The notes under the pieces were generated by a model. That model did no database searches. It was not told the DNA's origin and saw only the letters and a list, made by a program, of their open reading frames with translations. This document shows positions 21,901-35,727 of a DNA stretch of 64,000 nucleotides, in pieces; the first letter of the stretch is position 1, and every line of letters begins with the position of its first letter. Position numbers and translations under genes: made by a program. The DNA comes from Cylindrodendrum hubeiense (lineage: Eukaryota > Ascomycota > Sordariomycetes > Hypocreales > Nectriaceae), in assembly GCA_014621425.1 (NCBI GenBank), contig JAANBB010000131.1, positions 1 to 64,000 on the forward strand. The letters are read 5' to 3'.

Positions 21901-24900
21901 AGACTGGTAGTGATGAATAAATCAACAATACCCAGCCACGTCAGCCATACCTGGGGGCCCAGGGCAATAGTATTAATGCAACTGCGAGATAAACCCGGCG
22001 GAGCCAAATCTTGGACAAAAACATCGGCCCGTGCACGCGTTACGTTGAACTGCAGGAACCGCATCGACTAATGTGATATATGACTCGTGGCGCTTTGCAC
22101 GTAAACATTAACCACGTGGTTATAATATAGTATCTCCAGACCGCTATCCATAGGCCTCGGGCCATGTTGCTGTAAGGACCGAAAATCGGATAATGTCCAA
22201 GGGTGGCCCTGACGCGGGTAATGCTGGGCACTATGAGGGGGCCCCATTGGCTATTTTCAGATCAGCCGGTGAACGCGAGGTTCCTGGATCCTGGCGCCTA
22301 ATCACTTAATTAGAAAACCTCGACAAGGGAATCAGGACGTTGCAGCGCAACAAATGTCCCATCGTGTAGCGGGTATCAACTCTGGCCTCAAGGCAGGCGA
22401 CCATCTCGATGCCCTCATGCTCGATGTGACTCTGTTTTGTGGCATGTGTTGGCTCGGTCGTGACGAGCCTCATCCGCTGATGTTCGCCTTGTCCACATCA
22501 AGATGCTAGCCGCTGAGACATTCTGGCGCCTAAGCAGGCAGACCAACATCGCAGGCTCTCATCCACTCAGCGCTGTGTTGTGCTCCTTAATTCATGCCAG
22601 ATGACACTTGTCACCGTCAGCCTCAGCCAAGGATCGCGACGAAGTGCTGTTGCCATATATTGGCTTCCACGATTTCAGCCCCTCTCATGCCGTGCACACT
22701 TTGTGACTCTCATTCGTTTTGGCAAATGGCCGCCTAGTTTCACCTCTACCAGGCCTCAGAACCACAAGGGAATATTGCATGCCAGCCCTGCCTGATACCA
22801 AAGATGTGATAGTGAGATCTGATAGGCAGCGACGCGGTCACAGCCATGCCCTGGTAGATCCATGGCGCGAGCCTGATCTTCAAGTGAAAACATGCTTTGT
22901 GCTATGAGAAGATCATCAGTGATATTCGTAGGCAATGACGACGCTTCTGTATGATACGACCAGCTGAGGCCAGAACAGCCTTCAATTGGATACTGTCGAT
23001 GAATCAACGTTGAAGAAAAAACTTGGATGTTGGCCCATACTGGTCGCGATCATCATCAGCTGGGATGGAATGGCGAGCCGCGAGTTTCTCAGCCACTGAG
23101 GCGGAGACGCCTCACTAAATGATCCCGGTTTAGAGGGTCGCCACCTCTCTGGCACGCTATGACCCTTGATATCGCGAGGCGACAGAGACGGTCCCATCGA
23201 GAGTCATTCCAAGCGCCGCTTGTTGGGTCTTTTGTTCACTCCCCCTTTTTGTGTTTCAGTTTTGGCCAGGTAATGCCCACCATGGTTGTTGGAACTTTCG
23301 AAAGTCTGTGTCGCTGGGCGACTCGTTTGGTGCCATTGGCTGGCAAAAATGAGCTATTGAATTCGCCACATAGACAGGGATTCAAAGTAGGCTGGCTGAG
23401 CTGAGTGGGCGGCAAGGCTGACCATACATGGAATCAGAGCTGCATTGCAGCACAAAACCAATCTTACCGTCAGCTTTCGTCCTATTAGTTGTGATTCAGG
23501 TGGTTTGGTAACTTGAGCTGACCATGGACCAGCCTCGGCGGACCGTTGGAGGATCAGGGACCCCAAGTTGGATGCTAATTCCGTTAATCTCCGCGGTAGC
23601 TGAACGGGGAGTCTGACGCCCCGTCATTGAGTGGGTGAGAGTTTAGATTATCATGGAAGAAGGGATGTGGGCGGACGGTTCGCAAGCCTTGACGGTGGGA
23701 AAGGGCAACTCGGCTGTGGTCCGCGGGCAAGCAATGTCTTGGAAAGCTGTCAGGCGACGGGCACCAACAATGGGCGATGCATGCTGATGTGCACAATGGG
23801 AAAGAAAAAAAGAATAGAATCTGGCAGCTTGTAGGAATGCTAACTTTTGGGAAAGTTGCGAGGTAATGATGATTATGATGATGATGTAGATGGTGTAAGA
23901 GAAAGGAGCGACGGTGCGTGCGCAGTTGCGATTTGGCTTGGAGTACGGAGTAGAGATTTGGTGTTCTCAATTCTAGACATTCGCCAGGATTCAATGCACG
24001 CACCGAGACTACTTTCAACGCACTAACCTTCCTTGGCTTGAGCAGGCATGTGCAGGTATGTGCAGGTATGTGCAGGATTGATTCGAGCTTGGGAGAGCTC
24101 ACCGCTAACTTGGTCACTGTTGACCAATTCACGCATTGTCCGCCAGCCGTGCACACACTCAGCAACCGGCCGTTCTGATTTCGCAAGTGAGTAACTGAAT
24201 CCGACAATTCCTTTTCAATGAATGAAGTCCCATGCTGATACAACTTTTCACTTTCTATTGCATATCATAATATAAATACTTGACAACCAACCTGGAGGAA
24301 GATATGAACACCAGGCTTGCTCGGGCGCTCTCGGTGTGAGCTCCCCCAGGCTGCACAAAGGCAGCTCGGTCGCCTAGGGTTCGCATACTGCAGCCTGATG
24401 AATCATTCTTTCTATAAGAGGAAGAACCTTTGCTTCTACCATTCTCACTCAACTACTCCTTTGGCCTCCTTGGTCTGCGGAACCCTGTTATTAGGCACTT
24501 CACGTTTGGTTTAATGGCTTGTCCACCTGCCTGCAGAATCCCACCAGCCATTGTGTCTCGTCCCCGCCCCATTTGTGCGGCTACGGCTTAGTACCGGGAA
24601 GGAGGTGGGGTCTGTTTCGCAGAGCCTCATTTGCGAACCAGGCGAACCGGGTGTGGTATTGCGAACCACTATAAGGCAACGGCCAGCAGATTGCATCAGC
24701 CCCTCACACACAGGCTTTGAGACTTCGGGCCAACCACCTTCCGCATTGCACTTTCACTTTCAGGGTTGCTAGCACCTGCTCTGGTGTGGGTGGCGCATTT
24801 GGACGAAGCAGTCAGTCCGCAGTTCGGCCACCACCCGCGGTAAGACGGTCCCCCTCCGCGCAGGCCCGGCCGGCTTGAGACCCAACACACTCCTCACTTC

Positions 24901-25268
24901 ACCCATCAATCACTCCTGCCAGCAGACAACCGAAACTGAGGCCAGCTACTGCTTTGGGTGGCCATTCTGGATTCGTGGGCTTGCTTCAGTGGCCCTGACT
25001 TGATCAATGTTTTTGGCCTCTTGCGGCGAATTACCACCACAGCCTTGTTCTTTCGGGCACCAACGCGTCCAAAGCCTCCAGCGCTGTCGCCCCCGCCGAC
25101 TCGGCTTCTGGCTTCTTCTCGCTACTCTCGCAGTCCTCGTCCCCTCGGGATTTAGCTCAACTGCGCGCGGCCAAGACGTCGCGCTGAAATCATCTACCAA
25201 CCCTGGGGTGACACCACACCAGTCGATGCCCTGGACACGACGACGAAGACGACGAAAAGGACACCAAT
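18969..25268. other. Gene-poor stretch, 6.3 kb
   Basis: No gene that I can support. Short frames on both strands carry no recognisable domain. The longest, on the minus strand at 23584-24243, has no ATG inside it. The last 300 bases (about 24960-25268) are pyrimidine-rich and fit the leader of the EST1-like gene. A three-unit 10 bp repeat lies at 24043-24076. Confidence 0.5.
24043..24076. repeat. Three 10 bp units CAGGTATGTG
   Basis: Units at 24043-24052 (one change), 24053-24062 and 24063-24072, followed by a partial copy. Confidence 0.7.
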
Positions 25269-27651
25269 ATGGACTTCACCAAGAAATGGGTGACCCATTT
25301 GAGGAACAACCACCGCCAAGAGGCTTCCTCCCCCCATACGTTTTGCCCACTCTGCAAATTCGAGTTTCCCTATGACAACGAGAATTTGTTTCGCAACCAT
25401 GTGCTTGAAGACCGCGAAAAGCATGCGGTTTGGGCCACAGATGAAAATATAAATACTGCTTACAAAACAATAACCGCCAAGGCGTGAGTCCGCTCCGCTC
25501 CAACTCGGCAATTGAAGCCCTTCTAACTGGTCCGCAGGCAACAAGAACCACAAACCATAGACCGACCAACTCGAAAGCGCCGCGTATCAGGAGCCCTCGA
25601 TGACACCGGCGATGCAGGTCAAGAGACTCCGGGCTCGAGCCCCGATCCCGGAGACGGCGAAGGCCGATTCTTCAAGAAGCGCTCTCCGTCGGTCGAGCAT
25701 CAACGGGGTTCATCACCGCCTCCAGCCTCAAGTATACGCAGCCGCGCCCGAGTGGCAGATCCGTCAAACAACTTCGACCGAGGCCCTAAGAATCCTTCTG
25801 GCCGACAGTTATGGACTGAGGGAGAGGGTAGTAAGAACCCCCAAGGGCGCTTTGTCACCGCAACAGTATCCTCTGCCGCTCGGCAGCCGACATCAAATAA
25901 AACCAACAGACCGCCCCCACCTTCCTCCCAGCCCAATGAGGCTGAGCCAATAATCCAGATGATGCTCCAACCAGAAACCAGGCCCATCTCACAAGATCAG
26001 CTTGTCGCCGAAGTTAAAGGAATATATGCTGGCCTGGTTATGGTAGAAACAAAATGCATTGAGGTTGATAATGCGCAGTCTTCCAACACCGATGCTAACA
26101 AACTCAATAACGAACAATGGCAAGCCTTGATCGCTCTCCACCGAACACTGCTTCATGAGCATCATGACTTCTTCCTCGCCAGTCAGCATCCATCAGCTAG
26201 TGTGCCACTCCGCGGCCTCGCCTCTAAATATGCTATGCCTGCGCGAATGTGGCGACATGGCATACATTCCTTTCTTGAACTCCTCCGGCATAGATTGCCG
26301 GCGTCTCTCGAGCATATGCTTACCTTCCTGTATCTCGCATACAGCATGATGGCATTGCTCTACGAGACGGTACCAGCTTTCGAGGATACTTGGATTGAAT
26401 GCTTGGGAGATCTTGGCCGTTATCGGATGGCGATTGAAGATGACGACATTAAGGACAGAGAAGTCTGGACAGGGGTGAGTCAGCACTGGTATAGTAAGGC
26501 ATCGAACAAGTCTCCGAATACTGGGCGCCTTTATCACCACTTGGCGATCCTGGCTCGGCCTAATGCTTTACAACAACTGTACTACTATGCTAAATCGCTG
26601 TGTGTACCGATTCCATTCCTTAGTGCAAGGGAGAGTGTTATGACACTGTTCGATCCTATTTTCGATTCAAAGCCGCGACACTTATCAGAGATTGATACCT
26701 ATTTCGTCCGGGTCCATGGGATGCTATTTTCGGGTAAGGGCGATAAGGATAAGCTCAACGAGACAATAAAGGATTTCTTAAGCCTGCTTGATTCGACTAT
26801 TGCTGGAAATACTAAGAAATGGCTCGAAGCAGGGTCAGTACTTTTGGACGCTCTACGAATCTCTATTAACACCATCTAGGTACTTTATGGGTATTGCCAC
26901 TGGATGTTCTCTCCTCGGTTATGGCACCGAGTCCAATGTTCTTATGAGAGCCATATCCCAACGGCCAGACGAAACTGATGTTGCCATGGATGGGAGTTCT
27001 ATCTTGGAAGTCCCCCCTAGCGAGTCGTTTATAAAAGCACTCGAGCTTGCAGTCAAGGCGTATGAGATCGTGGTTCGCCGCTGGGGAGATACCAACACTC
27101 TCCCGTTCATCCATACCATACTGGTATTCATTTATAAAATGACGCAGTATCCGGCTGCTATGTCATACCTTGAACGGGCGTTTCCTTGGAAGTTGACCAT
27201 GGTTACGCTAAATTATCACCTGGCCTCGTGCGACTTCGAACCGAGAATAGACGGGGACTTCCCTGGCCCGGAGAAGGACGAGGCCCCCAGGCCCTTGCCG
27301 GAGGATTATGCCATGCGGGGCCTTATCCACGCTGAGGACTACTATCCTAAGAAATGGTTCATCAACGAGAAGATTGACGAGGATGAAAAATATTTTGAAC
27401 TGGCGTCAATGGTGGACCAGCGCAAGGAGAGGATTCTTTATCTTGGTTACAAAATTGCGGTCCAGGGCAAGTGGCTGGGCTTCGACACTGCTACTCGACA
27501 ATTTTCTGTCCCAGCCAAGTATGATGTGCAGTTGCACAATGTTGCGCAGTCATCGGAGACTCCGGAACTGAAAAAAGAAGAGGTGGACTCAGAATTGAAG
27601 ATTAACACTCAATCTTCTGCTCAGACTTCGGAACCGAAACTCTCGCCCTGA
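25269..27651 (+). CDS. EST1-like DNA/RNA-binding protein with N-terminal C2H2-like motif
   Basis: Three exons: 25269-25483, 25538-26833 and 26880-27651, giving 760 residues. Residues 26-52 hold a Cys-X2-Cys-X14-His-X7-His pattern (FCPLCKFEF...FRNHVLEDREKH), possibly a zinc finger. A charged, disordered linker follows, to about residue 195. The centre carries the EST1-type DNA/RNA-binding domain, clearest at about 379-425: WYSKASNKSPNTGRLYHHLA, then ARPNALQQLYYYAKSLCV. That block is the typical junction between the 14-3-3-like TPRs and the following helical domain in Est1, Ebs1 and SMG5-7. Est1 acts in telomerase recruitment and SMG5-7 in nonsense-mediated decay. The many divergent fungal copies have no known role and I claim none here. 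The gene sits alone in accessory-like DNA, and its codon choice is less GC-ending than that of the left-arm genes. Confidence 0.85.
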
Positions 27652-30600
27652 ACAGTGGAGGTTTCGCTGGAACCCCCCGGTCTATGACCTGCTGAAAACG
27701 GGTACATGGAAAATTAAGAAATTGCACCTGACAACATGCCCATTAACCCAAGCATCGGCGGCAAGCCAAGGGTACTGCAAGTCCAACGACAAGACACATG
27801 TGTGTTCGCAATTCCACACCCCCCACGACAACTTGGATCACCATGGCAAATGTGTCCAGCACGCTTCGTGCCGTCTCGCCGAGGAGGAAAGCGAGATGGC
27901 AATGAAAAGTACGTGCTAATAGCCAATTATACGTTAACATCATGTGCGCAAAACTTGTATAGTACGGGAGTCCGCCGAGTGTCGAATTGTTGGATTGGTG
28001 GATATGCCCGAAGCACTCAGCGATGTTAGACAGTCTCGCTGGCAACATCCGGTTTTTTTTTGTTTTAACCTTCACTATCCTTTAAACGCGCTCTGTACAT
28101 AGTATTCATTGGCTCTGGTGCCTGATATGGGCAGTATCAAATAGAGAATAGTTATTGAGGCTGCACTGAGGGCGTTACGGGAAATTGGATGGCAGGGCGG
28201 CTACATTCGTTTTATAGCAATAAGAAGCCTTTCTTTGGCTTCGTTATAGAACGGCTCCCGTCCCTCTGTGACGGGTTCATTTACATGTTCCAACTCGTAG
28301 TCCAACTTTAGAGATGAGGTTCAGTGCTCCCGAGGATCTGGTTCCGATGGCGGGTGTTGTGGATCCTCCCCGCGTGATTGGATGTACGGGACCCCCCACC
28401 TCCCATATTTCCGAAAAAGGACAATTTGTTGGTTGCGGCCCCCAAATGTGCCCCAGAGATCAGGCTGAGAACAGCAATAGGAGAGCCTGATTTCTAATCG
28501 CATCGTCCTGTGGAGACCAATTCACATGGAATCGGATAACTTCATTTGATTTTTGTTCGCCGTGCGGATGCTACGGGGACTCGCCTTCGTGTCAGTGGGT
28601 GGCGTAGCTGACCAGAGAGGCGAACGCCACCAAGCACGCGTAAATCTCGCCGCGGTGCCCGCCGCCATTACGAGTCGCATTGGATGCCTCTCAGGGGCGA
28701 CAGCGCCCGTTGGCTCGGAGCAAATTGCGTAATGGAGAGGAAAGCAAAAAAGAATCATGTGTAGGACTTTTGTTAGCATTGACTGCGCCTCGGCTGGAGT
28801 TTCAGCTTCGTCACTGACGTTGGAGGTTGCCTGCGCCAACGAGTTAAATCCGTGCTGTATCCTTAAACCACCAATTGGGGTAAATCCGAGGGGCGATGCG
28901 AAAGGGATGAGCCACGCCGCTGGTTGCCTTGTTCTGGGGTCTGGGATCATGGCGGAGATACCGAGAGTGTGGTAAGGTGAGAAATCGCCATCGCGGCTCA
29001 CGGTGGGTGGGCGTTCGTGGGATTATGTGGCGAGAGCGGCGTATTCCCCTAAGGTTGAAAGGGCAGGTAACGGATTGCTCTTATCTGGGGCGGGCGACTC
29101 CTCGGTGTAGGTTTTTAGCAAGGCTCGTGGGGTTGAAGGATTAAAAAGCAACAAGATAGGAAGCTGGCATTACGAAGTGTGTTGAAGAACCCAAGGGTGT
29201 TGCTGGTGGGGGTGGTTGCAGGCGTGGGGGGGCGAATTGCATCAGCGGCGAGACGGGGGAGTTGATAGTTGCAACACCCACCAAATTTTTATTTTCGAGC
29301 AGTGGGGGGGTTAACGCATGTGATTCTTGGATAATCGGTTTCTTTTGGTAATCGTTTCCCTCTGGTAGCCGTGGGGGGTTCTGGGAATTTGGAGTTTGTA
29401 AGTGTCAACAAGGGATCTCTTGTCTACGCTGGGGGTGCAAATTCCTCAAATTGCTTCCCTTTGTAAGTGTTCACTGCTATATCACTGGGATTCGCTTATT
29501 TAATATCATATACAGAAAGTCTTTGGTAAGCCGGTGGGGTTTTTGGAACATGACGATTGCTGGGGTGGCTTTTCACACTTTGATGTGAGCGCGGCAATGG
29601 CAACTCCATCACCACTTAGGATGGCTGGTAATTAGCTCGCCTTCCTTGAAGATTGCACCGAAATTAATGACCGGAGCTCCTATGATCATGTCGGTGATAA
29701 TGCGCGGAAGGAAGCCACGGACACATAGAGTCTTGACCACGCCAAGGTGACACATTCTAAAGATTGCGCCGCCCTACTATACAAGGCAAGGGCACATCTT
29801 CCAAAGACCTAGCTTGTGTCGTACTGATAGAAACATGCTAGCACCATTGTGATTGTCTTCTGCCAAACAACAGGGATATCTGTCTTCTAGGAGTGCTGCT
29901 CTACTCCGATTCTGGTCTCTTTCCAACCGAACAGCAGCCCGCACTTTCAAGACTCAAGGATTGATGTCGGATATAGCTTCATAACGCTACTCCTCACTCT
30001 CCTGCGGCTGATGACTATTTTTGAGCACCTGTCAACACTGCCCCTCTGCGTCTATCTTTGTGCACGGTCAAGTAAGATGGGTGGAACCATCTCCGTCTCC
30101 TGGCTCTGTCGCTTACACGCTACCCCGGTTTAAAATTATCCGCAACGAAATTACGGTTGCCTTGGCCAGAGAAGAAGAAAAGCGCGGTTGCCTGCTCGGC
30201 TGCTCCCCCCGCTAGACGATACTAATGCAAAATCGGGCCAACCCTCGCATGCCCCTTGATTCATGTGACCCCGGTGATGCCCCTTTTTACCCTGCCGTGC
30301 GGGTCTTGCCGAGCCTCAGGATCTTGAGCACAGATAGTCCCTGAGGTTCAACAAGAAGGCGACCGCGCCATGACAGACGAAATGAAGATGGGCCTCCACT
30401 TTTTGCCTTCTCTCGGCGGTTCTCTAATTACGGCTTCTCAGCGGCGTCTAAGCCCCGTATTACGCCTGCGAAAACGTCAGCGGGCCGCGGCAAGTCCTAT
30501 AGGCCATTGGGGGATTTGTTTTCAGCTGGAGAGCTGAGTACACCGGCAGCCTGGAGTAACCTATGTAAGACGGGGTGTGTTGGCCAATAACCGGGCAGTT

Positions 30601-32700
30601 ATTTTATTCACGGTCGGTACAGACTGTGGTGAATTGTCAGCCGTCGGCCCGTTAGTGACGGCCGCAATGGATATCAAATCGGTCCCGATGTCCATGCTCT
30701 GATCCAAAGTTGCAAGCTTCTAATGCCTGCAAAACAATGTGACAGCATAATCCCTCAGATTGGCTCCTAGCGCATGATGCCATGTCTTGGTTGAAGGTCA
30801 GCATGACATAGATACGTGTTTTGCTGGGATTTTTGCATCTTGGGGTCACCATATGGTGGGGAGGGGTTCGCCGTTGGACAGCTTCATTCGTTTAGACCGC
30901 TGGTGTGGTTGCCTCTTCCGCCTCACTTTCGATGGGCATGGTGGATTAAATGCAGCATCCCACATCGGTGTAAGGATTCGTCGTTCTATTGCCTTAAAGG
31001 TGGGCGGATCTTTGCGAAGAAGGCAAACACAGCAGGCCTGTGGCCTATAATCATCATTCTTTGGGTGGAATCATTTGCAGATCCGGATCCGCTCCTCAGC
31101 CGCACGGTTTCCTTGTTGCCTTCAAGGCACGGTCCGCAAATAATATGAGGCTCTCCGGAGATCCTTGCACGTCAAAACCACGAGTTCCCCGCAAAAAGAC
31201 GTGGCAACCTTGCCATCATCTTTTAAGCCGGCCGGGGTTTGGCTGCTTGAAAAACGGCTACTTGAAAATCGACTCCCGAGTCGCTCGCCGGAGCATTTCT
31301 GTCAACTCGCTTTCATTCTTTGTGTGACTTTATGTCCCCGATATGTGGCCGTGAAGAGCAGATCTAGATCGCGGTTGCTGCCCAGATAGGAAATTGTGTG
31401 GAAGGAATCCTTTGTTTCAACCGACGGGCCGGAGTGATAAAACGAGCCGAGGTAGAGTCTCGTGCCAGTGGGATGCACATCATCGCGGCCCCCCACAATT
31501 ATACTGGCGGCTGTTCGGCTTTGGGATCCGACAAGTTGCTTTCAATTATCAAGGCAAATGCTCGATGTAAGGCGGACTGCGTCTCATGTTCGGTTATCTG
31601 TTTTGGCATGTGGGGTGTTCATCGTTCGAGGAGGTGGTATAGTGGTCCGTCCTGTCGGGTGACATCGCCTTGTTTTGTCGAGGAGTGACGAATATTCTGA
31701 GGCCTTATGACGAAAACTGCCCTTGTCTTGGGTCGTGGACTGCACTTTATGATTATAGGATAAAAGGGCATCTCTCTTGATTTGCGAGCATGATGGAATC
31801 GCAACGTGTATCTGCCACGTAGTTCCACACACACGTCTCTTTGCTCCCTCATATCTGCTTCCTAAAATCATCAAGCTAAAGCTGCGACCGACTTAAAGCG
31901 ACATGAAGGCGTCTGCAGCTTGAGGTGGCAGGTTGCCTTGGAGAGTGTGACGAGCACATGCACGTTTATTGATCGACGGATATGGATGGGGCTGCAGGTG
32001 GCCAGATGATAGGTAGGTGAGGATTAAGTGGCCCCCAAACTTCGATTCTGCACACGAGTCTGGGACAAGTGTGCAGGTATCTCAGATGCCTTTTCATGAC
32101 AAGGCCACGAATGGGCATCAAAGGCTCTGCAAGACTGAGAGCCAACTGAGCTTGCTAAAAGTGAAGCACTAGGTTCTATGGGGAATTAAAGGTGCAAGGC
32201 AACTTCCAAGGCAAATACTGCATCTGTGGGAGGGTTCCATGAGGGGTTTTTCTGGTTTGATAGGGATGTAATCTGCGACATTTCCTCCGGGAAATGTCGG
32301 GGAGCGGCACAACCACCACAGACAGCCTCGGATGCATTATGTACTGAATAAATGTGATGCTCCGGTGGACCATGGAGGTCAGGTAAGACGTAGAGAGGTA
32401 GACGTCTCAGTCTATGGATATCTCCGAGCTGTTGTTGTTTTAGATAGCGGTTTACTGCTTACAGGATGCATTGGCTACCAGCCATCAATCCGATACGGCG
32501 TTCCGCACGCATCATGAATCAGACCGATGCAATAGAGACACCGATAGAAACCACGGAAGTGGCATGGTTGAGGAAAAGGAAAATATTGTGCTATTACTGT
32601 TTTCTTTTGCTGAGTTATTGACTGAAGAGTTACTAGCTATTGAAGTTGGAGGATAAGATCTCCGAAATTTGAGGATTGAAGCAAACTAAGGTGGATTCTG
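27652..32700. other. Gene-poor stretch
   Basis: No gene that I can support. Frames up to about 160 codons occur on both strands but lack domains, consistent start codons and coding-like residue patterns. Around 29190-29380 the plus strand is G-rich with several runs of five to seven G. I found no transposase, reverse transcriptase or terminal repeats. Confidence 0.45.
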
Positions 32701-33659
32701 GGGGACACCAATTGTCGATTATATGTTGGTGGTTTCTCCAGTGGTTTGGTGTCTCTTGCGTCTTGTTAAGTCCTGATAGTCGTCTGAGATCAAGAAGATA
32801 ATACGTTTGAGCAACTCAAGACGAGCGAGGCAGCTACTCAACGAGACATAGGAGTCCAAAACAACATCATACTGTGGTTTCTTGATATCCCCACTGGAAT
32901 ATAATGAAAGGAGCTATATTGTAAGCCATTCTGGCTCCTTTAAACGGCTATCCTCCGAACTTACAGCCCGGAACTGGTGGCCAAAGGACAAAAAGGTTGA
33001 CTGTCTGGGTATATCTTGGTTATAATTAATAAAATAAAAGAAGACTCGAATATTACAAGTGTCCTAAGCTAAGCAAGTGTTGTTGCAGTCGTGTTTAATG
33101 CACGCGCCGTGCCGACGTGTCTTGACATTCGCTGGGCTCAACATCTAACTCGCGTGTGCTCATACGCAATGGGATGAATGCTAGACGAACTAATACCAAC
33201 AAACAATTATATCACAGTTTCTAGTTGCTAGATTATTTATCCGGGCATTACATCGACGAGTATCCTTTATTTGGCCCAGTATGGATATTGCCGCTCCTCC
33301 GTTGACTTTGATTGTGTGGCGTCGATCGCTGAATGCTCACGCTTCCCAAAATTTGGGTTGACAAGGGAAAATCGAAGAGGGCAACGCCCGCACGTAATCC
33401 GGATCACCTCAAGTACACCTGACTTAATAGGAGCTGCGTTCATAGTCTCGTTACGAAAATAATACGTCTGATGAGGCTAACGCATTGCGTAGACGCGCTC
33501 TTATGGTTAATACGGACTGGGCTAGTGGGGTATCGCCAATTAAACAAAGTATCCTGACAATCCTCTCCCGAAGATACAACTGTCCTCAAGAGCCTACGAG
33601 ACACCGAGTAACGAACGCCAGGGGCTCCACATGCGAGTGGAGGTGCCTCTCCGTGAATT

Positions 33660-33701
33660 GCGACAAGGCTGGCGCGACAAGGCTGGTGCGACAAGGCTGA
33701 A
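33660..33701. repeat. Three 14 bp units GCGACAAGGCTGGY
   Basis: Three consecutive copies of a GCGACAAGGCTG core with two variable bases between them. A weaker fourth copy (ACCGACAAGTCCAGCTG) follows. Confidence 0.75.
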
Positions 33702-34980
33702 CCGACAAGTCCAGCTGCGAGTGGGATCCCTATTTTAGATTCTCCACCCCTTTACTTTGCAGTTGGGGGTATCGTATTTCAGAGAACCGGGTAACCAGAT
33801 ATATCGCATCAAAGCAGTTAGTGTCTACTGCAAAACTGACGCCGGGTGATATTAGACAATGTTGGCGGCAGGGATAGACTGGATCCGCTACGCCGAACGC
33901 TCAAATCTTTTATTGACGAGCTGGATCAAACCCCCCCCCTATTAAGTAGAGCCTGGACGAGAAGTTGGTTCACATGAAGATTATGTCTCTTTCCCGAGTC
34001 GAGAGAGTTGCTCGCCAATGAGAATCATGCACAACAAAACCATGGTTAGGTGTATAGTGATATTAACAGGTCAGAGACAGCTGGATGCTGTGTCTCGAGA
34101 AAGAACCCGATTTATTTACGAGGTTTGGATGCAACAGTGATTGACAAAGCGAGGTTGAATAGGCCGTCCCGCGATGGACCGAGAACATAACTAACTCACA
34201 CTAAATCAAGCAAGTTGTTCTTGTTCAATTTGATCTCTTCATTTCGTAATATGGGAAAGAGAATTTTCGTCTGGTAGAACTACGTTAAAAACTAGCTATG
34301 GGGTTCTGTTGGGATGCCCACTAGGTGGACAACTTAGACAAACTTTGCGAAACGAATCGCAGTGCCTGGCTTTCTAGTAGAAACCACCGATAGGATTGCT
34401 CAAAGGTTATGCACGTTTAAGAAGGCTGCGCTTCTTTTTGTGACACCGCCTCATGTGCGCGCCTGTCTAATGACTCCTTGTCCATGCTCCTTATAACACG
34501 CACTGCATGGAGCAAAGAGGCCCAGCCTCCAGCCTTCCAAAGGAGATTGGAGGCCACAGATCCTTGAGTGCCAATGTCGTTTGATGTTAGGTCGGTAGAT
34601 AATCTGTCGCCTCTCCAAGCGTCCCTTTGCTACACGGAAGCCCTACCCTCCAATTACATTTGCCATATTGGGACCTGCAACGAGGGTGTGATAAGTACTT
34701 GTAACACGAAGATGACACATTGGATAGGCCATAGGCTGTTCAAACATATCTAATGAATGTATCGGATTGGCCACGTACGATTCCGTCCAATAAATGATGT
34801 TTTGCTTCGTGGTCGCCCCAGGTCGAGTGAGTTCTCATCCAACCGTGGTTTCATTGGGAAGAGTCAAGTTCACAGGTTCAACGATGAATAGGCCGACAGT
34901 GGTCTCCAGTTCGACAGTGGGTTTCAGCTGCAGGACTACTATAGCGAGGGAGGCCTAAGTGGCCGTGGCGATAATGCACG

Positions 34981-35388
34981 TCAATCATGAGCTAGACCCC
35001 GAATACCGCCGAACGGCTGCAACTCAGGTGCTCCTCTTTTGCAGTGATGAATTGCACCACCGATCCAAACCAATGCCTTAACTACACTCAGTATCACAAA
35101 AACAACAAAGCCAGTGCTTCGACAACTCTTCATCGTCGCGCCTCTCCCAGCAGCCATCTTTGACGCTTCAGGGCTGCCCCTGACGGACCATGGCACCACC
35201 ACAGCACCCGAGATGCCACTTAGCTTATACGAAGGTTCCCTTATACAGTAGTCTTTATCTTTAATTATTTCCATAAATGAAATGGTTTGGAATCCTTGAA
35301 GCTTGTCGAGAGACTCTCGCGCGCACCCAAGGGCGCCCACGACTATTAATAACAAGGAGTCAGTTGAGTTCAGACTGGATGTGGACAT
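34981..35388 (-). CDS. Doubtful small membrane protein frame
   Basis: An ATG-started frame of 135 codons with two hydrophobic stretches: LLLIVVGALGC near the N-terminus and STGFVVFVILSVVKALVWIG near the C-terminus. No family is recognised and there is no supporting neighbour. In a gene-poor region a frame of this length can arise by chance, so treat it as a hypothesis only. Confidence 0.2.
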   Translation of the reverse strand: MSTSSLNSTDSLLLIVVGALGCARESLDKLQGFQTISFMEIIKDKDYCIREPSYKLSGISGAVVVPWSVRGSPEASKMAAGRGATMKSCRSTGFVVFVILSVVKALVWIGGAIHHCKRGAPELQPFGGIRGLAHD

Positions 35389-35727
35389 CTCATTCGGAAA
35401 TGCTGATTTCGTACCGCAGTGATAACTAGAAACACATTTTCAAGATTTACAGGCCAAGCACATTGTAGGGTACAGTTGAATCAAAGATAGATTCGTCCCT
35501 TTGAGAGTGCGTGCTGAATTTTTCCCACTCCCTCTATCCAGGTGCCCAGCACCTTCAATCGTCCGCAGGTCCGCAAGGTTGCAAAAAAAGTCTTCATCTG
35601 AAAAGTTCAAACACTATAAATAAAATTCTGGCCTCCTGAGCGCATCTTTCCGTTGTTCCCAAATGCGTCCGCATCCCTCATCTTTAGATCACGCAGCTGC
35701 AGGTTCCACGACCACCGCAAACCGAAG

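Larger units (their letters stand above)
32701..35727. other. AT-richer gene-poor stretch before the GRDP-like gene
   Basis: Visibly more AT-rich than the left arm, with many stop codons in all frames. No intact gene is supportable, apart from a doubtful 135-codon minus-strand frame described separately. A short 14 bp minisatellite lies at 33660-33701. The segment could be decayed repeat DNA, but I see no recognisable transposon protein. Confidence 0.4.

Noticed and set aside
23584..24243. A 220-codon open frame on the minus strand
   Set aside because: It contains no ATG, includes a His run produced by a GAT microsatellite, and has no recognisable domain.
28522..29001. A 159-codon minus-strand frame
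   Set aside because: Starts at GTG, no domain, and lies in a region with no other gene signal.
32701..33260. A possible LTR retrotransposon remnant
   Set aside because: I found no matching pair of long repeats, no primer-binding site and no reverse transcriptase or integrase motif.
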